Part shown: positions 32,030-42,219 of the stretch, in pieces
How positions within the stretch are numbered: position 1 is the stretch's first letter
How the letters are laid out: every line of letters starts with the position of its first letter
Assembly: GCF_028640845.1 (NCBI RefSeq)
Contig: NC_080542.1
Location: 135,836,580 to 135,900,579 of the forward strand
DNA: 64,000 nt
From: Ahaetulla prasina
Lineage: Eukaryota > Chordata > Lepidosauria > Squamata > Colubridae
Direction: 5' to 3'
Position numbers and translations under genes: made by a program
Notes under the pieces: generated by a model
What the model was told of the DNA's origin: nothing
What the model saw: the letters and a program-made list of their open reading frames with translations, nothing else
Database searches by the model: none

Positions 32030-32790
32030 AACCGGGGGAGAGGTTTTCGGGCCTCATTGGCTCCTCGGTTGCCGAGAACGGGGCTGGAGTCTCGGACTGG
32101 CAGGGGATGGCGGCGGCCATTTTGGGGGGCACGGAATGGCGTTCTCTGAATATAGTCTGGCCTGATTGCTGATTACTAGCCGCGAATTGACATCGGCGGC
32201 TAGAATTTTTTGCCACATTTGACATCGGCGGCATGGGATATCGGCGGCTTTAGCAGGTGGAACTTTTTGCCGCATATAACAGCGGCGGCATTAATGGGCA
32301 GAGTTTCCATCAGCCTGATCGCCGGCCGTTCATCTGCCTGGTCTCCGACTGTGACCTGGCTCTTGGCTTCAGACGAATTCCAGCAATGACGCACCGGACC
32401 GCGATTTACATCAGCGGCCCATCGGCGGCCTGATCTTCGATTAGGACGACCCAATATCATTGGGCTGCGTGAGTTTCTCCTTGTTGTGGTTTTCTGAGAC
32501 TTTGGACCCTTTAGATTTTGGCTGATCTTCCTGAACCTTTTGGCCTGATGGGTCTTGCGGCCATTTTGTGGCACGGGGCAGCATTCTGGCCTGGTCTGGC
32601 CTGATTCCCTGGCCGCAAGTATCATCTGCGGCATCAGTGGTGGGGCCTGACTGTTGGCTGTGATAGTCATCGGCTGATCCCCGGCCTGAATTTTTGGCCA
32701 TGGCTCGACTCTTGGCTGCGACTTTCATCTGCGGCATTTTTATGGCATATTATTGACATCAGTGGAGGGACGGCATTATTAGTCCTTTAA
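32030..32790 (+). promoter_or_regulatory. LINE 5' region, CpG-rich with YY1-like sites
   Basis: G+C- and CpG-rich sequence with repeated catcggcggc units (e.g. near 32190, 32223, 32240). Two exact copies of gcggccatttt occur at 32113-32123 and 32557-32567; their complement aaaatggccgc fits the YY1 consensus. A YY1 site directs start-site choice in mammalian L1, so an internal promoter role is plausible here but unproven. Confidence 0.45.
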
Positions 32791-33419
32791 TATCAATGAG
32801 AATGACTATATTAACAACAACATTAACAACGTTACGACAGGGATGAAGCAGACGGTGGGGATGGTTTACGATCCAAGACTCGATGCGATGTGGCATCTAT
32901 CCGGTGACTTTTATCATGACATCTATTGTCCTACGGAGAGTGAACTGCCTAATTTTTTTTTTACCATCTTATATCGGGTCCTGAATTGGATTATTTAGTA
33001 TTAATTGTAATATCTATGCCGGCTAGGGATGGCCCTTTCTCTGCTGTTATTTATATCTTCCATGAGATATTCGCCTATTGAGCTCTTACGCTATGAGGTT
33101 CCCCCGCCTCGCAGGAATGGCCCTCTGTTTTATCGAGGGCCTGCCTTAATGAAGGGTCTTGGGATCCAGAGAGGTGGCATGCATCTAAGAAGAACCTTTG
33201 GGGTTTTTAAATAGGTTTTTAAAGAAGGGTTTTTTAAGGGGGGGAGGGAATAGATGGGTGGGGGGAGAAACCCATCAGGGAGGGAATGTCCAGTCCCTGC
33301 GCTTGTTCGCGGCGTCATTCCACCTGGTCCAAAGGGGTGGGGAGGGGTGTGTTCCGGGTTTAGAGGGTCGTTCCATCTGTACGGTAAGTGGGAGAGGCAG
33401 ATATGGCGGAAGCAAGGGG

Positions 33420-36347
33420 CCGTATCGATTTCTGGGAGCACGTGTTTGCTGTTTAAAAGCGATCACATGCTCCGGCCCCTCAGTCTTTACCCGTTCCCTA
33501 GATGGCCAAGATCCTCAGAGCTTGGGCCTTCGGTTAATGTTGTGCAATGCACAGTCCGTGGTCAATAAGGCCCCCCTGATTTGTGACCTCATCCAGGGGT
33601 AGTCCGCGGACTTTATGGGCATTACGGAGACCTGGTTGGGCACAGAAGGGGGTGTTCCCCTGGTCGAACTGTGCCCTCCGGGTTTCTGTGCATTCCATCA
33701 ACCGAGAGCCCAAGGTAGGGGTGGCGGAGTGGCGGTTGTTATTAGGGAAAGTCTAGAGCCGAGGGAGTCCACTGTGCCTCAGATAGCCGGTTGTGAATCC
33801 CTCTTTGTGAGGTGGGGCCATAGGAATCAGACGGGCTTGTTGATCACTACCTGGCTCCTTGCTGCGTGACTACAGCCCTACCCGAGTTGTTGGAGGTGCT
33901 TGCTGGAGTGGCGGTTGAGACCCCCAGACTTATGGTCATGGGGGATTTCAACTTGCCATCGACCGGCTTGTCATCGAGGGCGGCTCGCGAGTTCCAGGCT
34001 TCCATGACGGCCTTGGACCTGATTCGAGTAACTGATGGCCCTACGCACAGTGGGGGAGGCATACAGGACCTGATTTATATCTCTGGACAGTGGTTAAATG
34101 ATCTGGAATTAGGAGATTTAGTAATAGAACCTGCGTCATGGTCAGATCATTTTCTCCTTCGCCTGGACTTTCGGCCTGCACCCACCACCGCAGGGAGACG
34201 GAACCTATGCGTTGGTTCCGTCCCAGGCGCCTGATGGACCCTGAGAGGTTCCTGACGGAGCTTGGGCCGTTCCCTGAGGATCTGGCCCATGGCACAGCTG
34301 AAGAACTAGTTGTGGCCTGGGAACGGGCCACGGCTGGGGCTTTGGACCGTGTCGTGCCTTTGCGGCCTCTGACCCGGCGTAGATCTCAACCGGCCCCTTG
34401 GTTTTCTGAGGGGCTGAGAGAGATGAAACGCCGGAGAAGACGCCTAGAGAGTACCTGGAGGTCCAGCCGTTCCGAAGCTGACCGGACACTAGTTAGGTCT
34501 TATTCTAAGACCTACCTAGTGGCACTGAGGGAGGCGAAGCGTTCTTACGTTTCCTCCCTCATTGCGTCGGCAGATAACCGCCCGGCCGCCCTGTTTCGGG
34601 TGACCCGCTCTCTCCTTCATCAGGAGAGGCGGGATGACCCCTTGCAGGGACGGGCTGAGGAGTTTAGTGGTTATCTTTACGATAAAATCATTCAGCTTCG
34701 GGATAGTTGGACCAAAATTGTGATGATCCAAGTGAGAGGACGGAGACGCGTCTTGTTGAGATTGTTTGGGATGAGTTTGACCTTGTGGCTCTCGAGGGCA
34801 TGGACAGGTTATTGGGGAGGTTACATGCTACCACATGTTTACTGGACCCGTGTCCCTCCTGGTTGGTGCTGGCCACACAGGAGGTGACACGAGGCTGGCT
34901 TCGGGGAATCATTAACGCTTCTTTGTTGGAAGGGGTTTTCCCCGCCACCTTGAAAGAGGCGGTGGTGAGACCCCTCCTCAAGAAGCCTTCCCTGGACCCA
35001 GCTATTTTGGGAAATTATCATCCAGTCTCCAACCTTCGCTTTGTTGCGAAGATTGTAGAGAGTGTGGTGGCATGGCAGCTACCCCAGTACCTGGATGAAG
35101 CTGTCTATCTAGACCCGTTCCAGTCCGGCTTCCGGTCCGGATACAGTATGGAGACAGCTTTGGTCGCGTTGGTGGATGACCTCTGGAGGGCCAGGGACAG
35201 GGGTTGTTCCTCTGCCCTGGTACTATTAGATCTCTCAGCAGCTTTTGATACCATCGACCATGGTATCCTGCTGCGGCGGTTGGAGGGATTGGGAGTGGGA
35301 GGCACCGTTTATCGGTGGTTCTCGTCCTATCTCTCTGACCGTTCGCAGACGGTGTTGGCAGGGGGGCAGAGATCAACTGCGAGGCGCCTCACTTGTGGGG
35401 TGCCACAGGGGTCGATTCTCTCGCCTCTCCTGTTCAACATCTATATGAAGCCGCTGGGTGAGGTCATCAGTGGCTTTGGGGTGAGATACCAACTGTACGC
35501 TGACGACACACAGCTGTACTTTTCCACCCCGGGCCACCCCAACAAAGCTGTCGAAGTGCTGTCCCGGTGCTTGGAAGCCGTATGGGTCTGGATGGGGAGA
35601 AACAGGCTCAAGCTCAATCCCTCCAAGACGGAGTGGCTGTGGATGCCGGCATCCCGGTACAGCCAGCTGCAACCACAGCTGACTGTTGGGGGCGAGTCAT
35701 TGGCCCCAATGGAAAGGGTGCGCAACTTGGGTGTTCTCCTGGATGATCGGCTGTCGTTTGAAGATCATTTGATGGCCGTCTCCAGGAGAGCTTTTTACCA
35801 GGTTCGCCTGGTTTGCCAGTTGCGCCCCTTCCTTGACCGGGATGCCTTATGCACGGTCACTCATGCTCTTGTCACCTCTCGCTTGGATTATTGCAATGCT
35901 CTCTACATGGGGCTCCCCTTGAAGTGCACTCGGAGGCTTCAGTTAGTCCAGAATGCAGCTGCGCGGGAGATAGAGGGAGCCACACGTGGCTGCCATGTAA
36001 GACCGCTCCTGCGCAGACTGTACTGGCTGCCTGTGGTCTATCGGATGCACTTTAAGGTTCTGGTTACTACCTTTAAAGCGCTCCATGGCTTAGGGCCTGG
36101 GTACTTATGGGACCGCCTGCTGTTACCTTATGCCTCCCACCGACCCGTATGCTCGCACAGAGAGGGACTTCTCAGGGTGCCGTCCTCCAAGCAATGTCAG
36201 CTGGCGGCCCCCAGGGGAAGATCCTTCTCTGTGGGGGCTCCTACCCTTTGGAACGAACTCCCCCCTAGTTTGTGTCAATTGCCTGACCTTCGGACCTTCC
36301 GCCGTGAACTGAAAACGCATTTATTTATTCGAGCAGGACTGGCTTAA
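33420..36347 (+). pseudogene. LINE ORF2: endonuclease plus reverse transcriptase, broken
   Basis: The endonuclease part runs from LCNAQSVVNKAP (about 33540) through ITETWLGT, VMGDFNLPST and WSDHFLLRLDF (34130-34170). The reverse transcriptase follows: LKKPSLDPAILGNYHPVSNL, then VLLDLSAAFDTIDHGIL, then CGVPQGSILSPLLFN and the catalytic YADDTQLYF (about 35500). The C terminus carries LVTSRLDYCNALYMGL and ends LFIRAGLA at 36347. Breaks, judged against the copy at 60880: a TAG at 33600-33602 where that copy has GAG, and single-base shifts near 33852, 34180 and 34705. The 546-codon frame from 34707 to the end is otherwise uninterrupted, so decay is modest. It cannot make an active protein as it stands. 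Confidence 0.85.
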
Positions 36348-36920
36348 ACTTTTAAATTCTTAATTCTTGATTTTAAATATTAATTTTAACGGGGGTTATA
36401 ATTTATATGAATTTTAAGGGTTTTTAAGTTTAAACATTTTAATTTCTTGGCCAATTATTGAATAAGTTTTTTAATTTTCTGTTTTAACTGTATATTGTTT
36501 TTGTTTTATACTGGCTGTACACCGCCTTGAGCCCTTCGGGAGAAGGGCGGTATAAAAATCTAATAAATAATAATAATAATAATAATTTTCGTTTTCAACA
36601 TAGCTTTATTAGCACAAGAAAAAAAAACCCTGCTCCCAGCAATTTACCTCCTTGCAGCAAGCAGTAGAGGCCCTTGCAGCAATAAGCAATCCCTGCACCC
36701 TGAAACAGCTGAGAGTCGGGAGAACAATCAATTACAGCTAATTAGGTTGTGCTGAAGCTGAAATGGGCTGTTTCTTCTTGCTGCTTGCTGCAAGGAGGTA
36801 ATTTGGGAGGCAGAGCCCAAAGGTGGGGGCCAGTGGGTGGGTGGGGCTACATTTGGTGTATAAAACCCACTCAAATTTTCAGTATAAGTGCGTCTTATAC
36901 TCCGAAAAATAAGAAAAATA

Positions 36921-37172
36921 CAAGAATTATTGTAACCATTGTTATTAGAAGAAACATAACAGATGTGGTTACCATTTTTTTCTACTTCAAAATGTATTGG
37001 ATATTTTATAATATAAGTGAGTAATCTACATTTAAGCCTGATCTGCAAATTGGATATTTTCAGGTTGATCATTGATTTTGATAGCTTTACTCTTATGTTT
37101 GGCTATGCAACTTCTATTTACATGAAGTTTGAACCAAACTTTGCACACTATGTCAAGGGCCACACTCTAGAA
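36921..37172. other. Intron 1, no gene seen
   Basis: Short AT-rich gap between two transposons. Confidence 0.4.
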
Positions 37173-37301
37173 TAGGGGTGTCAAACTCGCATAGTCATGG
37201 TGTCGTCACGTGATGTAATTGTGACTTTTCCCCCTTCGCTAACCCAAGCATGGCTAGTGCATGATGCATCCAGCCCGCAGGCTGTGAGTTTAACAGCCCT
37301 G
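37173..37301. mobile_element. hAT miniature element with perfect 8-bp duplication
   Basis: Ends taggggtgtcaaactcgc and gtgagtttaacagccctg; both flanks are ctctagaa (37165-37172, 37302-37309). Confidence 0.85.
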
Positions 37302-37799
37302 CTCTAGAACTTACTTTGGAAGGCTTTCAGGAATTTTGAGGGATAAAATGGGTACTTTAAGAATCTGCAAATGTTAAGGTTTTATTCCTTAAAAGCTTCA
37401 AGCTGTTTCAAATGCAAAAAGAGTAAAAAATGTTCCTTTGTTCATTTAGATCAGTGGTTCCCAACCTTTTTTTGGTCATGCCCCACACAAGCATCTCTAA
37501 AATTCTGATGCCCCCCTCCCCGTGACATATAATTCTTACTATTCAAAAAGTGAACTCCTACTCTTGCGGAGGAAGCCAAAAAGGCCATTAACTTGGTTTA
37601 AACAAGGTTCCAAAGAACATGGCATCAATGAAAGAGAAAAATAAAAGAATGAAAGACGGTAGAAGTACTAAGGAACTTAAAAAATAATAGTATGAAGGGA
37701 TATAAAAAACAGCAAATAAAGTTTCAAAACATATAATAGAGAACTGAAATGCATAAATATAAAATAATTTTAATGAAAGCTTTTTCTTTAATAGTTTGA

Positions 37800-37918
37800 T
37801 CATAATGTTGTACCTTGATGAACGTATCTTTTCTTTTATGTACACTGAGAGCATATGCACCAAGACAGATTCCTTGTGTGTCCAATCACACTTGGCTAAT
37901 AAAAATTCTATTCTATAT
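37800..37918 (+). mobile_element. Snake LINE, 3' end only
   Basis: gttgtaccttgatgaacgtatc...ccaatcacacttggctaataaaaattctattcta is the same 3' end as at 55509-55632. About 120 bp with only two ATTCT units. Confidence 0.8.
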
Positions 37919-38012
37919 TAATTACTATATATATCCCTAGGGAGATAGGGCGGTTTAAAAGTATGAATAAATAAATAAAATACATTAAAATAAAGGTACC
38001 TAACAAATTCAA

Positions 38013-38372
38013 AAGGGACGCAGTGGCTCAGGGGCTAGGACGTTGAGCTTGTCGATTGAAAGGTCGGCAGCTCAGCAGTTTGAATCCCTAGTGCTGCCGT
38101 GTAACAGGATGAGCTCCTGTTACTTGTCCCAGCTTGTGCCAACCTAGCAGTTTCGAAAGCAGGTAAAAATGCAAGTAGAAAAAATAGGGACCACCTTTTG
38201 TGGGAAGGTGACAGCATTCCGTGCACCTTTGGCGTTGAGTCATGCCGGCCACATGACCACGGAGATGTCTTCGGACAGTGCTGGCTCTTTGGCTTTGAAA
38301 CGGAGATGAGCACCGCCCCTTAGAGTCGGCAACGACTAGCATGTATATGCGAGGGGAACCTTTACCTTTTAA
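38013..38372 (+). mobile_element. Sauria-type tRNA-derived SINE
   Basis: gggacgcagtggctcaggggc head, B-box-like gtttgaatccctagtgc, full body and gaacctttacctttt tail. It sits inside the hAT element, preceded by a target-like aaattcaaaa that recurs after the tail (aacaaattcaaaat). Confidence 0.9.
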
Positions 38373-38415
38373 CAAATTCAAAATACAATTAGAGTTCACC
38401 TCAAGATCATATTTA

Positions 38416-38505
38416 CAACGCAATCCTATGCATGTCTACTCAGAAGTAAGTATCATTGTCTTCAATGGGGCTTACTCCTGGGAAAACGTTGTAGGATTGC
38501 AGCTT
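38416..38505. mobile_element. Palindromic miniature element
   Basis: caatcctatgcatgtctactcagaagtaag and cttactcctgggaaaacgttgtaggattg are the two arms of a foldback common in amniote genomes; hAT-type by resemblance. Confidence 0.5.
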
Positions 38506-38518
38506 TAGTCTACTAAAG

Positions 38519-38790
38519 TTAGTGAGATCCTTGTGCTTGATGCCTGCTGCAGAGATTTTTGTATTAGGCTCCAACTTAGTCAGCTTCATTTTCAAGTCTC
38601 CTCATTCAGTGATATCCAGTCAATTTCTTTTCTTCAGTAGCAAATCATTTACAGCATTAAAACCACATTCAACTAAATATGAAGATGGGAACAGTAACAG
38701 CAGTTTTCTTGCAAAGTAGGTTGAATTTGGGTATTTAGTTTTTGTCTCATCACAAAGCCATGCCATGATAATAAGAAATAACTATTAAAA
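38519..38790 (-). pseudogene. hAT transposase remnant, C-terminal dimerisation region
   Basis: Minus-strand translation gives FPSSYLVECGFNAVNDLLL, then KKRNWLDITECGDLKMKLTK and LEPN. This matches the hATC dimerisation region of Charlie-type transposases and their host-domesticated relatives (ZBED5/SCAND3-like: SSYLVExGF, then KxRNRLxxxxxGDLRLxLT). Its position inside an element with hAT ends and an 8-bp duplication supports the call. Only the C terminus is recognisable; the zinc-finger and catalytic parts are lost or displaced by insertions, so it is a dead gene, not a domesticated one as far as can be seen. Confidence 0.7.
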
Positions 38791-39140
38791 GAAGATGGCA
38801 CAGAAAGAAGGACATTTTTAAAAAAAATATTCTTAGCTTAATTTATGAATAATAAGTGTCATGAACGAAAGCGGTAACCACTTAAGTGTAACCTATGACC
38901 CCACCCCTACTCGTCACTCGGTTTGAACCTACAGCTTAGTGGAGAAATGCTTTGGTAGTTCAGTAGGTGGAGGTGAATCACCCAGGCCTGGAAAGACTTA
39001 GGCATGTGTGGCCCAACCCCAGATTGCTTTGAGAGGAAAAGTCTTGTAAAACACAGCCTGGGAAAACACAGATTAAAAATAACTTAACCCTAACCCTAAA
39101 CTAACGATTTCTTATTTAAACTTGGGTCCTGGTTCTATAT
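38791..39140. other. Unassigned part of the composite hAT
   Basis: Contains tgtcatgaacgaaagcggtaaccac...gcccaaccccag, possibly another unrecognised insertion, and a short taaccctaaccctaaac run near 39085-39101 that is two telomere-like units only. Confidence 0.35.
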
Positions 39141-39272
39141 CAGGGGTCTCCAACCTTGGCAACTTTAAGACTTGTGGACTTCAACTCCCAGAGTTCTTCA
39201 GCCAGCAAAGCTGGCTGAGGAATTCTGGGAGTTGAAGTCCACAAGTCTTAAAGTTGCCAAGGTTGACCCCTG
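39141..39272. mobile_element. Foldback hAT miniature element with perfect 8-bp duplication
   Basis: Arms caggggtctccaaccttggc and ccaaggttgacccctg; nearly symmetrical interior around cagccagcaaagctggctg. Flanks are both ttctatat (39133-39140, 39273-39280). Confidence 0.9.
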
Positions 39273-39384
39273 TTCTATATCCTCACTGCTATGCTTCCCC
39301 CAGCAGCCATCCACTCTTTCTACCCACAGAGCAGCTCTCCCTGCAACCACCCAGCAGCAAAGCCCTTGCTGCACCGGTTGGAGA

Positions 39385-40613
39385 GCTATCTCTCTGACCG
39401 GATGCAGACGGTGTTGACAGGGGGGCAGAGATCGACTGTGAGACGCCTTACTTGTGGGGTGCCTCAAGGGTCGATTCTATCGCCTCTCCTGTTCAACATC
39501 TATATGAAGCCGCTGTGTGAGGCCATCAGTGGCTTCGGGGTGAGTTATCATCTGTACGCTGATGATATGCAGCTATACTTTTCCACCCCGGGCCACTCCA
39601 ACGAAGCTGTCGAAGTGCCTGGAAGCCATACGGGTCTGGATGGGGAGAAACAGGCTCAAGCTCAATCCCTCCAAGACGGAGTGGCTGTGGATGCCGGCAC
39701 CGCGGTACAGTCAGCTGCAATTGCAGCTGACTGTTGGGGGCGAGTCATTGGCCCCAATGGAAAGGGTGCGCAACTTGGGTGTTCTCCTGGACGGACGGCT
39801 GTCGTTTGAAAACCATTTGGCGGCCGTCTCCAGGAGAGCTTTTTACTAGGTCCACCTGGTCCGCCAGTTGCACCCCTTCCTTGACCGGGATGCCTTATGC
39901 ACGGTCACTCATGCTCTTGTCACTTCTCGTTTGGATTATTGTAATGCTCTCTACATGGGGCTTCTCCTGAAGTGCACCCAGAGGCTTCAGTTAGTTCAGA
40001 ACGCAGCTGCGCGGGTGATTGAGGGAGCCTCACGTTGCTCCCACATAACACCGCTCCTGCGCAGTCTGCACTGGCTTCCTGTGGTCTTTCGGGTGCGCTT
40101 TAAGGTTTTGGTTACCACCTTTAAAGCGCTCCATGGCTTAGGGCCCGGGTACTTACGGGACCGCCTGCTGTTACCTTATGCCTCCCACCGACCTGTACGC
40201 TCACACAGAGAGGGTCTTCTCAGGGTGCCGTCCACCAAGCAATGCCGGCTGGCGGCCCCCAGGGGAAGGGCCTTCTCTGTAGGAGCTCCTACTCTTTGGA
40301 ACGAACTTCCCCCTGGTTTGCGCCAATTACCCGACCTTTGGACCTTTCACCGTGAGCTGAAAACGTATTTGTTTATTCAAGCGGGACTGGCTTAAATTTT
40401 TTATTCTAAACTATTTTAATCGGGGTTATTATTTATAAATTTTAAGGGTTTTAAATTTGATTGTTTTAATTCCGGCCATTTATGAATTATGCTCGTTTTA
40501 AGTTCTTGTTTTAATTGTATATTGTGTTGTTTTTTATGACTTGGTTGTGCACCACCCTGAGTCCTTCGGGAGAAGGGCGGTATAAAAATTTAAATAAATA
40601 AATAAATAAATAG
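39385..40613 (+). mobile_element. CR1/L2-clade LINE, 5'-truncated copy
   Basis: Coding starts inside the reverse transcriptase (SYLSDRMQTVLTGGQRS) and continues through YADDMQLYF, in which Thr of the usual ADDT is Met. It has an 11-bp deletion near 39617, a TAG at 39846-39848 and an otherwise open end (LVTSRLDYCNALYMGL ... LFIQAGLA, 39868-40395). The tail is ccctgagtccttcgggagaagggcggtataaaaatttaa followed by (AAAT)n. Dead copy. Confidence 0.85.
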
Positions 40614-40730
40614 GACAGAGAAAGAGACTCTGCCAGTCCAATGATCCTTAATGGGAACACATCTGATTGGCTGGCAGTTGCTCCCTTCTCCCCCCACAGC
40701 TGGGATATCCTTTCAGACCAGACCCTAGGA

Positions 40731-41184
40731 CAGTGATGGTTAACCTTTTTTGTGCCGAGTGCCCAAAGCGGGTGCGCACATGCATGAATGCACGTGTGTG
40801 CCCAAACCAACAAAATGCAATGAATGCCTTCTGTACATGCAAACTCCCCCACGCATGTGCCCCAGGCTTCTGATGCCCCATTTTGGCTTCCAGGTTGGTG
40901 CAGAAGGATTTCCAGGCCCAAAATGGGGCAGGTGGGGGGGCACATCTGTTCAAACCCCCAAAATGCAATGTGAGCGCCCCTGCACATGTGCCCTGTCCTG
41001 AACAAGTGCCCTGCCCCTGTACATGCACACGTGCGCATGCGCGGCAGAGACCCGAAGACCAGCTGGCTGACGGGAAGCGCATGCAAATGCGCAGTAGAGC
41101 TGGGCTGGGGCAACGGCTTGCATGCCCACAAAGAGGGCTCTGAGTCCCACCTGTGACACTCGTGCCATAGGTTTGCCAACACGG
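40731..41184. mobile_element. hAT miniature element with perfect 8-bp duplication, 454 bp
   Basis: Ends cagtgatggttaaccttttttgtgccgagtgcc and actcgtgccataggtttgccaacacgg are inverted repeats. Flanks are both ccctagga (40723-40730, 41185-41192). The overlapping frames inside are shadows of G+C-rich non-coding sequence. Confidence 0.9.
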
Positions 41185-41255
41185 CCCTAGGAAATGCACT
41201 TTAACAAAGACAACAATAGGTAAATGAAACTCAGCTGTTTCATCACAAATACAGA

Positions 41256-41735
41256 ATAGAATAGAATAGAATAGAATAGAATAGAATAGAATAGAATAGA
41301 ATAGAATAGAATAGAATAGAATTTATTGGCCAAGTGTGATTGGACACACAAGGAATTTGTTTTGGTGCATATGCTCTCAGTGTACATAAAAGAAAAAGAA
41401 AAAAAATACCTTCATCAAAGGTACAACATTTACAACACAAATGATGGTCATAGGTTGCAATTTAACCCTTAATGATAGCAACAAAAAGTCGTAGTCATAC
41501 AGTCATAAGTGGAAAGAGATTGGTGATGAAAATGATGAAAAGATTAATAGTAGTGCAGATTTAGTAAATAGTTTGACAGTGTTGAGAGAATTATTTGTTT
41601 AGCAGAGTGATGGCCTTCGGGAAAAAACTGTTCTTGTGTCTAGTTGTTCTGGTGTGCAATGCTCTATAGCGTCATTTTGATGGTAGGAGTTGAAACAGTT
41701 TATGTCCAGGATGAGATATAAGAACAATTTAGCGG
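41256..41735 (-). mobile_element. Snake LINE 3' part with (AGAAT)n tail
   Basis: Minus-strand reading gives the 3' UTR (ttgttgctatcattaa, then tgatgaaggta, then cactgagagcatatgcacc and ccaatcacacttggccaataaa). It ends in about 13 ATTCT units (41257-41322 as agaat on the plus strand). It is the insertion nearest the right end of the composite hAT. Confidence 0.85.
41257..41323. repeat. (AGAAT)n microsatellite
   Basis: About 13 near-perfect five-base units directly at a LINE 3' end. Confidence 0.9.
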
Positions 41736-41865
41736 GCTTTCAAAAATTCAGTTATTAGCTCATTTTCGAATTGCCCCCATTAAAAATCAAATAGCCCCCC
41801 TGTGGGGCATGGGTCCCACGTTGGGAACCATTGATTTAGATGGTCTCTAGGATCTCTGGCAGGGG

Positions 41866-42219
41866 ACGCGGTGTCTCAGGCTAGGACATTGAGCTTGTCA
41901 ATTGAAAGGTTGGCAGCTCGGCGGTTCAAATCCCTATGCTGTCGTGTAACGGGGTGAACTCCCATTACTTGTCCCAGCTTCTGCCAACCTAGCAGTTTCG
42001 AAAGCACATAAAAATGCAAGTAGAAAAAATAGGGACCACCTTTGGTGGGAAGGTAACAGCATTCCGTGCGCCTTTGGCGTTGAGTCATGCTGGCCACATG
42101 ACCACGGAAACGTCTTCGGACAGCGCTGGCTCTTCGGCTTTGAAACACAGATGAGCATCGCCCCTTAGAGTCGGCAACGACTAGCATGTATGTGCGAGGG
42201 GAACCTTTATTTTTACCTA
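41866..42219 (+). mobile_element. Sauria-type tRNA-derived SINE
   Basis: ggggacgcggtgtctcagg head (a short deletion versus ggtggctcagtgg), B-box-like gttcaaatcccta, full body, gaacctttatttttacc tail. It lies just outside the right target duplication of the composite hAT. Confidence 0.9.

Larger units (their letters stand above)
32030..36590 (+). mobile_element. Nearly full-length CR1/L2-clade LINE
   Basis: About 4.5 kb: a CpG-rich 5' region (32030-33030), a leader shared with the copy at 60880, endonuclease and reverse-transcriptase coding (33420-36347), a 3' UTR from 36348 and the tail gccttgagcccttcggga...gggcggtataaaaat with (AAT)n at 36566-36590. Two other copies lie in the window (39385-40613 and 60880-64000). 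I could not fix the exact 5' edge or a target duplication. Confidence 0.8.
31901..36920. mobile_element. Mariner-type miniature element split by a LINE
   Basis: Left end tcgtatttttcggagtataa...ctataagacgcacct and right end gtgcgtcttatactccgaaaaata are inverted repeats typical of mariner-type miniature elements. Inner halves share cctccttgcagcaagcag-like sequence. The LINE at 32030-36590 separates them. Confidence 0.75.
37452..41833. mobile_element. Large hAT element with exact 8-bp duplication and nested insertions
   Basis: Left end cagtggttcccaaccttttt and right end cacgttgggaaccattg are inverted repeats, with matching subterminal gccccac/gtggggc blocks. The flanks are identical: atttagat at 37444-37451 and 41834-41841. 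The 4,382 bp hold native hAT sequence (about 37452-37800, 38519-38790, 41736-41833) and at least seven later insertions. The element encodes its transposase on the minus strand, now decayed. Confidence 0.8.

Noticed and set aside
32200..32737. Minus-strand frames of 156 and 98 codons in the LINE 5' region.
   Set aside because: No resemblance to LINE ORF1 or any protein; composition follows the cggcggc repeats. The LINE's coding strand is plus.
39085..39101. Telomere-like ttaaccctaaccctaaac.
   Set aside because: Only two full units; too short to be an interstitial telomeric array.
40648..41199. Overlapping frames of 183 and 223 codons on the minus strand.
   Set aside because: They lie in a non-coding hAT miniature element with exact target duplications and a LINE 3' UTR, with no domain resemblance.
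41257..41323. Short regular repeats as a possible CRISPR-like array.
   Set aside because: Five-base units without spacers, joined to a LINE 3' end: a microsatellite in a vertebrate genome.
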